Notes under the pieces: generated by a model
Database searches by the model: none
What the model was told of the DNA's origin: nothing
Seen by the model: the letters and a program-made list of their open reading frames with translations, nothing else
Part shown: piece after piece, positions 58,045 to 64,000 of the stretch
How positions within the stretch are numbered: the first letter of the stretch is position 1
How the letters are laid out: each line of letters opens with the position of its first letter
DNA from: Vibrio cidicii
Lineage (GTDB): Bacteria > Pseudomonadota > Gammaproteobacteria > Enterobacterales > Vibrionaceae
Assembly (NCBI RefSeq): GCF_009763805.1
Contig: NZ_CP046804.1
Span: 1,922,001 to 1,986,000, forward strand
Reading direction: 5' to 3'
Length of the DNA stretch: 64,000 nt
Translations under genes and position numbers: made by a program

Positions 58045-60273
58045 TTATATCCGCGAAGCGGCTGCATATTGTTTGAGCAGATCCGGCACATCCAGAATCA
58101 AAGCAATGTGGCCATCACTGGTAATGGTTGCACCCGCCATTCCCGGCGTACCTTGCAGCAAGTTATCCAGTGGTTTAATAACAACCTCTTCTTGGCCAAT
58201 CAAGGTATCGACAACAAAACCGACACGCTGACTACCAATCTGTACGATAACCACGTGACCGTGCCCTTTACGCAGTTGAACTTTACCCGCTTTAGGCGCA
58301 AGCCAGTTTTGCAAGTAGAACAGCGGAATAGACTTGTCGCGCACAATAATGGTTAATTGCCCGTCAACAATATTTGTTCGGCTGAGGTCAAGATGGAAGA
58401 TCTCGTTTACAGAAGCCAGCGGCAATGCAAATGGATGCCCCGCGACTCCAACCATTAAGGTCGGAAGAATGGCCAGAGTCAAAGGAACTTTGATAGTGAT
58501 CTTGGTCCCTTTGCCCATTTCAGAATCAATATCAATCGAGCCGTTTAACGTGTTGATTGCTGTCTTAACCACATCCATCCCAACACCACGCCCAGAGATG
58601 TCTGATATCTTCTCTTTACTAGAGAAACCTGGCGCAAAAATGAGATTAAAACACTCTTTGTTTGACAAACGAGCGGCAGCATCTTCGTCCATCATACCCC
58701 GTTTGACCGCAATACCGCGCAGCTTATCGGGATCCATACCTCCGCCGTCATCGACAATCGCTAGTTCAATGTGATCCCCTTCCTGGGATGCAGAGAGAAT
58801 GACTTTACCCGTACGAGTTTTCCCCACTTTGACTCGATCTTCAGGCATTTCGATGCCATGGTCTACAGAGTTACGTACTAAGTGAATCAATGGATCAGCC
58901 AGGGCTTCAACCAAGTTTTTATCCAGATCTGTTTCTTCGCCGCGCATTTCCAGCACGATGTCTTTTTGCAGACTACGCGCAAGATCTCGAACCACGCGAG
59001 GGAAGCGACCAAATACTTTCTTAATTGGCTGCATGCGCGTTTTCATGACAGCGCCTTGCAGATCGGCAGTTACAACGTCTAAGTTAGCAACCGCTTTGGC
59101 CATCTCTTCGTCGTTGCTATTCAAACCAAGGCTGAGTAACCGGTTACGCACCAACACTAGCTCACCGACCATGTTCATAATGGTATCGAGAGTCGAGGTA
59201 TCAACACGAACTGTCGCCTCTGCTTGTGGCTTTTTCGCCGCAGCGACAGCGGGTGCTTTTGCTTCTTGCGTTGCTGGTGGAGCAGGAGGCGCAGCTTTAG
59301 CGACAGCAGGCGATGCTTGCGGTGCTGGTTTTACAGCTGGTTTCTCTGCAGGTTTAGGCGTTTCTTTAACGTTTGCTGAAGCAGGCTTAGTTGCCATTTC
59401 CAGTTCTTCAATCGAAGGTCCTTTACCAGTACCGTGCAGCTCGTCGAGCAGTTTTTCAAACTCTTCATCGGTCATCAGATCACTGTCTGCAGCAGCAACT
59501 GACTTGGCTGGTGGGGTTGCCGGCGCTGCAGGTGACACAGATGTAAAGTCTGATGAGGAAGGGCTCTTACCAGCCCCATGTAATTCGTCTAAAAGTTTTT
59601 CAAACTCATCATCGGTAATATCACCATTGTCAACGGCTGGAGCTGCAGCTGCGGCTGGTTTAACTACTGGTGCAGCGACGTCGTTAGGCTTGCCGGGAGC
59701 TGAGCCTTTACCATGCAATTCATCAAGCAGTTTTTCAAATTCATCTTGGGTGATTTCATCGACAGAAGAAGCACTGACCGCCGTTGGTGCCGTTTCTTCT
59801 GGAACAGGCTCTTCGATGATGGGTTCCGGTTCAAGCTCTGCTTCTGCGATGTCTATTGTTTCTTCAGCAACTTCATCTTCAGACTCTGGTCGACAAAGAC
59901 GATGAAGTTCGTCCAACAAAGCCGGGTCTGCGGCCTGTAAAGGCTCATGATCCTGAACTGCTTTAAACTGGGTATTCACCGTATCCAGAGCACGTAACAT
60001 GGTATCCATCAGTGAAGGCGTAACGGAACGCTGCCCATTACGCAACACATCAAACACGTTCTCTGCACCGTGACAGGTATCAACGAGTTCAGCGAGTGAT
60101 AGAAAACCAGCACCACCTTTAACAGTATGGAATCCACGGAAAATAGCGTTTAGAAGATCCCTGTCTTCTGGATTATTTTCCAATTCTACTAACTGCTCAG
60201 AAAGCAGTTCCAGAATTTCCCCGGCTTCAATTAAGAAGTCTTGTAGGATATCTTCGTCTAAATCGTAGCTCAT
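58045..60273 (-). CDS. cheA: chemotaxis histidine kinase CheA
   Basis: The P1 domain has the phospho-accepting His in FRGFHTVKGGAGFLS. A long Ala/Pro-rich linker follows (about residues 170-345) in place of a typical P2 domain. Then come dimerisation P3 (about 350-410), the ATPase P4 (VRNSVDHGIE, VDDGGGMDPDKL, GRGVGMDVVKT) and the CheW-like P5. 742 residues. The linker holds three copies of a motif like EFEKLLDELHG, probably the LID region known from Vibrio CheA, which ParP binds. No frame break. Confidence 0.96.
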   Translation of the reverse strand: MSYDLDEDILQDFLIEAGEILELLSEQLVELENNPEDRDLLNAIFRGFHTVKGGAGFLSLAELVDTCHGAENVFDVLRNGQRSVTPSLMDTMLRALDTVNTQFKAVQDHEPLQAADPALLDELHRLCRPESEDEVAEETIDIAEAELEPEPIIEEPVPEETAPTAVSASSVDEITQDEFEKLLDELHGKGSAPGKPNDVAAPVVKPAAAAAPAVDNGDITDDEFEKLLDELHGAGKSPSSSDFTSVSPAAPATPPAKSVAAADSDLMTDEEFEKLLDELHGTGKGPSIEELEMATKPASANVKETPKPAEKPAVKPAPQASPAVAKAAPPAPPATQEAKAPAVAAAKKPQAEATVRVDTSTLDTIMNMVGELVLVRNRLLSLGLNSNDEEMAKAVANLDVVTADLQGAVMKTRMQPIKKVFGRFPRVVRDLARSLQKDIVLEMRGEETDLDKNLVEALADPLIHLVRNSVDHGIEMPEDRVKVGKTRTGKVILSASQEGDHIELAIVDDGGGMDPDKLRGIAVKRGMMDEDAAARLSNKECFNLIFAPGFSSKEKISDISGRGVGMDVVKTAINTLNGSIDIDSEMGKGTKITIKVPLTLAILPTLMVGVAGHPFALPLASVNEIFHLDLSRTNIVDGQLTIIVRDKSIPLFYLQNWLAPKAGKVQLRKGHGHVVIVQIGSQRVGFVVDTLIGQEEVVIKPLDNLLQGTPGMAGATITSDGHIALILDVPDLLKQYAAASRI
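59432..59758 (-). repeat. three-fold DEFEKLLDELHG motif in the CheA linker
   Basis: Three copies of an amphipathic motif (ITQDEFEKLLDELHGKG, ITDDEFEKLLDELHGAGK, MTDEEFEKLLDELHGTGK) at about 59758-59711, 59625-59573 and 59478-59432 are separated by Ala/Pro-rich spacers. They look like repeated docking helices for ParP or another array protein. Confidence 0.85.
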
Positions 60274-60282
60274 ACGTTACCT

Positions 60283-61023
60283 TTAAAATCCGAGACTGGA
60301 TAACAAATCATCGACTTCATCTTGCGACGCAACTGCATCCTCACGAAGTTCTGGGTGCAAAATCGGCCCTTCGGGCGCGCTTCCACTTTTTTCTTTGTTG
60401 GCACTTGGGGTGGTGTCTAAAACATTTTCTTTTAATGGTTTGTTTGCAGCAAAGACGGTTAGTATTTCGACTAGTCGCCCTTCCACTTCATTGACCAAAT
60501 TTATGACTCTACGGATTATCTGTCCTGTAAGATCCTGAAAATCCTGAGCCATTAATATTTCTGTTAATTGATTTCTCAGCTCAGTGCTGTCCCCTTCAAC
60601 CTGAACCAATAACTCGTCAATACGATGACAAAGGGCCTTGAACTCACTCAGTTCGATGCGGCCACGCATTAACTCGTTCCACTGCGGCCTAACCTGCAAC
60701 AAGCAATGGTGCAAGTTATCCGCCATCGGTAGACAATGCTCGACAGCATCCATGGTTTTATTGGCGGCAACTTCGGTTTTATCAATGACGTATTGAAGGC
60801 GATCCCTCGCATCCGGGATTTCATCTTGAGCGATTTCCGTCATTCGCTGATCAAACGCGAAGTGTTTCAGTGAATCGTGGAGATCTCGGGTCAAAACACC
60901 AATTTCCTGCAGCATAAGGTTTCCCTTATCCTCGTAAATTGAAGCGACCAAAGCATCTGCCTGTGCCTGTTCACCACTTTCCAGCAATTCAACTAGAGAC
61001 TTTGCTTGCTCTAATGAGATCAT
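60283..61023 (-). CDS. cheZ: CheY-P phosphatase CheZ
   Basis: CheZ speeds dephosphorylation of CheY-P. The four-helix bundle carries the catalytic Gln/Asp region LMAQDFQDLTGQIIRRVINL, and the C-terminal CheY-binding peptide is DEVDDLLSSLGF. 246 residues, 9 bp ahead of cheA. A 120-bp gap to cheY holds no gene. Confidence 0.95.
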   Translation of the reverse strand: MISLEQAKSLVELLESGEQAQADALVASIYEDKGNLMLQEIGVLTRDLHDSLKHFAFDQRMTEIAQDEIPDARDRLQYVIDKTEVAANKTMDAVEHCLPMADNLHHCLLQVRPQWNELMRGRIELSEFKALCHRIDELLVQVEGDSTELRNQLTEILMAQDFQDLTGQIIRRVINLVNEVEGRLVEILTVFAANKPLKENVLDTTPSANKEKSGSAPEGPILHPELREDAVASQDEVDDLLSSLGF

Positions 61024-61143
61024 TCTGAATAGACCCTTTTCGTTTTATGCTTCGTAAGCATGCTGCGCTGAGAGCCGCTAAGATCGAATTTTGAGTTTTT
61101 CTTAGGTTATAGCAGCTCTGACGAAGTTATTTTCCAACGAGTC

Positions 61144-61524
61144 TTATAAACGTTCGAAAATTTTATCTAATTTCTCTTTCAGGGTTGCAGCAGTGAACGG
61201 CTTAACGATATAACCATTTACCCCAGCTTGAGCCGCTTCAATAATCTGCTCACGTTTCGCTTCTGCGGTAATCATTAACACTGGCAAGTGTTTAAGCTCC
61301 TCATCGGCACGAATATTTTTCAGTAGATCGATACCCTGCATGCCAGGCATGTTCCAATCCGTCACGACGAAATCGAAATCACCTTTTTTCAGCATAGGTA
61401 ACGCTGTCAAACCATCGTCCGCCTCTTGGGTGTTGTTAAAGCCCAGATCACGAAGCAGGTTCTTTACAATACGGCGCATTGTTGAGAAATCATCAACAAT
61501 AAGGATCTTCATGTTTTTATTCAA
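61144..61524 (-). CDS. cheY: chemotaxis response regulator CheY
   Basis: CheY switches flagellar rotation. The single receiver domain has [20 protein letters not shown], the phospho-acceptor Asp in [13 protein letters not shown] and the Lys of [18 protein letters not shown] lies five bases ahead of TTG 61524, so I start there (126 residues). GTG 61536 lies on the GGAGG itself, and ATG 61512 is too far away. It is the flagellar-linked CheY next to cheZ and fliA. Confidence 0.95.
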   Translation of the reverse strand: MNKNMKILIVDDFSTMRRIVKNLLRDLGFNNTQEADDGLTALPMLKKGDFDFVVTDWNMPGMQGIDLLKNIRADEELKHLPVLMITAEAKREQIIEAAQAGVNGYIVKPFTAATLKEKLDKIFERL

Positions 61525-61557
61525 AATTGCCTCCACTGAATTTCACAATCAGTGTCT

Positions 61558-62292
61558 TTAGTCATGTTGTGTCCAAGCACTAAGTTTAGTACGAAGACGT
61601 TGCATGGATTGGCTCAATATCTGACTGACACGTGACTCGCTAACACTCAGAATTTCCCCAATTTCTTTTAAGTTTAGCTCTTCATCATAATAGAGCGAAA
61701 GTACCAAAGCTTCACGCTCTGGAAGCTGTTTTATTGATTCAACCAATGCTTTTCTGAAATATTCGTCAGCAACACCTTTAAATGGGGTGTTATCTTCAGA
61801 ATCTTCGACTGAGGTGATGACGTCATCTGAAACGCCTAGATCCTCAATACCAATCAGACGAGAGCAATTTATATCAGTCAACGCAGCGTGGTATTGCTCC
61901 ATGGTTAACCCCATGTGAGCAGCCACTTCAGCGTCATTGGGATCACGATTGAGAATGCCTTCCAATTCTGCAATCGCGTGACTAATTTCTCGGTTGTTTT
62001 TATGGACCGAACGCGGAACCCAGTCACCACGCCTGATATCATCCAGCATGGCACCACGAATACGGATTCCTGCGTAAGTTTCAAAACTAGCGCCTTTTGA
62101 AGCATCGTAATTTTGCTGCGCTTCAATCAACCCTATCATACCCGCTTGGATGAGGTCTTCCACTTGTACACTGGGTGGTAGCCGCCCCAACAGATGATGC
62201 GCAATGCGTTTGACCAACACAGAATACCTCTCGATAAACAGCTTTTGGCTGTTTACATTGGCGTGTTGATCATAGGTTAGCGCTTTATTCAC
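61558..62292 (-). CDS. fliA: flagellar sigma factor FliA (sigma 28)
   Basis: Sigma 28 for late flagellar and chemotaxis genes. Region 2 is VEDLIQAGMIGLIEAQQNYD with GIRIRGAMLDDIRRGDWVPR. Region 4 is LPEREALVLSLYYDEELNLK to SVSESRVSQILSQSMQRL. The start is GTG 62292 (MNKALTYDQHANVNSQKLF), which overlaps the flhG stop; the frame is also open at TTG 62295. About 244 residues. No break. Confidence 0.95.
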   Translation of the reverse strand: MNKALTYDQHANVNSQKLFIERYSVLVKRIAHHLLGRLPPSVQVEDLIQAGMIGLIEAQQNYDASKGASFETYAGIRIRGAMLDDIRRGDWVPRSVHKNNREISHAIAELEGILNRDPNDAEVAAHMGLTMEQYHAALTDINCSRLIGIEDLGVSDDVITSVEDSEDNTPFKGVADEYFRKALVESIKQLPEREALVLSLYYDEELNLKEIGEILSVSESRVSQILSQSMQRLRTKLSAWTQHD

Positions 62293-63173
62293 CAAACGGT
62301 TCCTCTAAAAATTCATTGCGGCTTAGTAATCGCTCGACAAAAAACTCAAGATGTCCGCTTGGGGTCTTCGGAATCGGCCAGGTCAAAGCTTTGCTTGCCA
62401 ATGAACTGATCGCCAGCGCTGCCGGAGAAACGCGGGAAGGCGTCAACGACTATCTTTTGTTTTTTAACCGCTTGTCGAACTTTATCATCTAATGGGATAC
62501 ATGCTACGAGTTCGAGGCTCACATTCAAGAATCGCTCTGTGACCAAAGTCAATTTTGCAAACAATTCTCGCCCTTCACGGTAGCTTCTGACCATATTTGC
62601 AACAATCTTGAAGCGTTGCACCTGATGCTCTTTGCTTAACAACTTAATTAAAGCATAAGCATCGGTAATTGACGTAGGTTCATCACAAACTACAACCAAA
62701 ACATCCTGTGCGGCACGCGAAAAGCTGATCACCATGTCTGAAATGCCCGCTGCGGTGTCAATCAACAGCACGTCCATTTCATCTTCTAAACTCCCAAAGG
62801 CACGGATTAAGCCAACGTGCTGTGCGTGTGAAAGCTCAGTCATGCTTTGTGTTCCGGAAGTCGCGGGTATTATTCTAATACCATACGGTCCTTCAACAAT
62901 AGCATCTTTTAATTCACACTCACCAGCTAAGACATGCCCTAAGTTGCGTTTTGAACGAATTCCGAGCATAACGTCGACATTTGCTAGGCCAAGGTCGGCA
63001 TCAAGTACCATAACTTTTTTGCCTTGACGTGCCATGGCTATCGCTAATCCTAGGGTAACATTCGATTTACCCACACCACCTTTGCCACCTGTCACTGCGA
63101 TAACTTTAGTGAGCGAAGGTTTTGTTAAGCGACGGAGGCCGCTTGCTTGATCATGTATCATATTCTCAGTCAT
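62285..63173 (-). CDS. flhG: flagellar number regulator FlhG (FleN), split by a GTTTC frameshift
   Basis: A MinD-like ATPase that limits the polar flagellum number with FlhF. ATPase motifs: VIAVTGGKGGVGKSNVTLGL, VLDADLGLANVDVMLG, DVLLIDTAAGISDMV. The first frame runs past the family end as RFSGSAGDQFIGKQ. Removing one T of GTTTC (A-run 62428-62430) gives DAFPRSPAALAISSLAS and ends at TAA 62287-62285, 295 residues in all. Start ATG 63173 (MTENMIHDQASGLRRL); the open frame beyond it lies in flhF. It overlaps the fliA start. Confidence 0.94.
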
Positions 63174-63186
63174 AATTGTCCGCCGC

Positions 63187-64000
63187 CTAGAATCCTTCGT
63201 TGTCACTGTTCCAGTAGTGAGGTTCATTCTCTGTCGACTTCTCAAGCAGTTCATTCGCTTTCGCGATCATGTATTTCGGTTGTGCAATCACGATGTCTTC
63301 AGGAACTCTTTGTCCATTGGCGATATAAGCCACAGGTAAAGCGTTTTGAATTACAACGCTGATAAACTCCCCCAAGCTCAACGATTCGTCGAGTTTAGTC
63401 AGGATGCAGCCTGATAGAGGAATTCGTCGGAAATGTTCGATAGTTTCCTGAAGGACTCTGCGTTGCGCCGTTGCGGGAAGAACAAGATAGCTATGGATAA
63501 CTTCGCCACTTTCTTGCATTAACGTGTCTAACTGTTCGGACAAACGAACATCACGCTGCCCCATGCCTGCAGTATCAACCAAAACGAGTTTTCTATTTCT
63601 CAGCTGGTAGATTACATCGGCTAACTCTTTAGAATCTTTAGCAACTTTTACCGGGCAGCCCATAATTCTGCCGTAAATGGAGAGTTGCTCATGTGCTCCG
63701 ATTCGATAGGTATCTGTGGTGACCAGGGCAACGTTATTCGCCCCGTATTCCATTGCCGCACGAGCCGCGAGTTTAGCGATCGTGGTGGTTTTCCCTACTC
63801 CTGTAGGGCCAAGCAGGGCAACAACGCCACCTCGTTTCAAGATATCTTGCTTAGTGATCGTAATCTGATCTGAAACGAGAGCCAGTAGTGCTTTCCAAGC
63901 CCGTGCGGGTTTGGTGTCTTCAGGAATGTAGCAAGCCATTTGGTCAGCCAGCTCTGGTGACACTCCCATGCGTTCAAGGCGTTTGATCAGCATAGCGCGC
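63187..64000 (-). CDS. flhF: flagellar SRP-like GTPase FlhF (partial, start outside the window)
   Basis: The C-terminal NG GTPase domain of FlhF, which places the flagellum at the pole. G1 is LLGPTGVGKTTTIAKLAARA, then TTDTYRIGAHEQL, LVDTAGMGQRD and CILTKLDESLSLG. About 270 residues are present; the N-terminal basic region is cut off by the window edge, and the frame is open to the last base. It is 13 bp ahead of flhG. Confidence 0.96.
   Translation of the reverse strand, partial: RAMLIKRLERMGVSPELADQMACYIPEDTKPARAWKALLALVSDQITITKQDILKRGGVVALLGPTGVGKTTTIAKLAARAAMEYGANNVALVTTDTYRIGAHEQLSIYGRIMGCPVKVAKDSKELADVIYQLRNRKLVLVDTAGMGQRDVRLSEQLDTLMQESGEVIHSYLVLPATAQRRVLQETIEHFRRIPLSGCILTKLDESLSLGEFISVVIQNALPVAYIANGQRVPEDIVIAQPKYMIAKANELLEKSTENEPHYWNSDNEGF

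Noticed and set aside
1..64000. CRISPR arrays, rRNA, tRNA genes, prophage or integron sites
   Set aside because: I saw no spaced direct repeats, cloverleaf-like or rRNA-like sequence, and no attC-like or phage genes in the window.

Overview
The window is a stretch of chromosome from a Vibrio-type gammaproteobacterium. The evidence is the gene order flhF-flhG-fliA-cheYZAB-parC-parP-cheW-ccmABCDEFGHI, a very long acidic FimV/HubP-type polar hub, two fadL genes beside an ECF sigma/DUF3379 pair, and the block fabB/mnmC/yfcL/epmC/aroC/prmB/smrB/sixA. It resembles V. vulnificus or V. cholerae; I cannot fix the species from this sequence alone.

Layout. 1-4.7 kb: tail of an unrecognised gene, then recR, ybaB, dnaX (with an A AAA AAG slippery site), apt, a DUF454 gene that seems to start at AUU, and a 43-codon ORF. 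4.9-9.1 kb: RssB-type response regulator, LysR regulator, and a group IIC intron inserted just behind the purF terminator. 9.1-24.4 kb: purF, cvpA, dedD, folC, accD, truA, hubP, asd, pdxB, fabB with a FarS-like 3'UTR RNA. 24.5-37.1 kb: mnmC, a flavin reductase, yfcL, epmC, a TRIC-type channel, an SDR/LysR pair, aroC, prmB, smrB, sixA, and an M16 peptidase. 37.2-45.8 kb: a fatty-acid region with fadIJ, an ECF sigma and its DUF3379 partner, and two fadL porins, with FadR-like boxes at fadI and fadL1. 45.8-53.8 kb: mlaA and the complete cytochrome c maturation operon. 54-64 kb: the polar chemotaxis and flagellar operon, ending inside flhF.

Most striking observation: 20 genes are split by a one-base frameshift. 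In every case removing one A from a 5'-GAAAC-3' (or one T from GTTTC) restores the family protein, so the expected sequence there is GAAC/GTTC. The broken genes include asd, folC, purF, fadI, cheW, flhG, ccmE and ccmI, which cannot all be dead in one cell. This is therefore a motif-specific consensus error, not decay. GAAC/GTTC is the core that Dnd phosphorothioation systems of the E. coli B7A / Salmonella Cerro 87 type modify at a subset of sites. I propose that the strain carries such a backbone modification. No dnd genes lie in this window, so this is inference.

Functional links. HubP, ParC, ParP, CheA with its repeated linker, FlhF and FlhG form the polar organiser for flagellum and chemotaxis array. 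FabB with the FarS-like RNA, FadIJ, FadL and MlaA cluster around fatty-acid and outer-membrane lipid metabolism.
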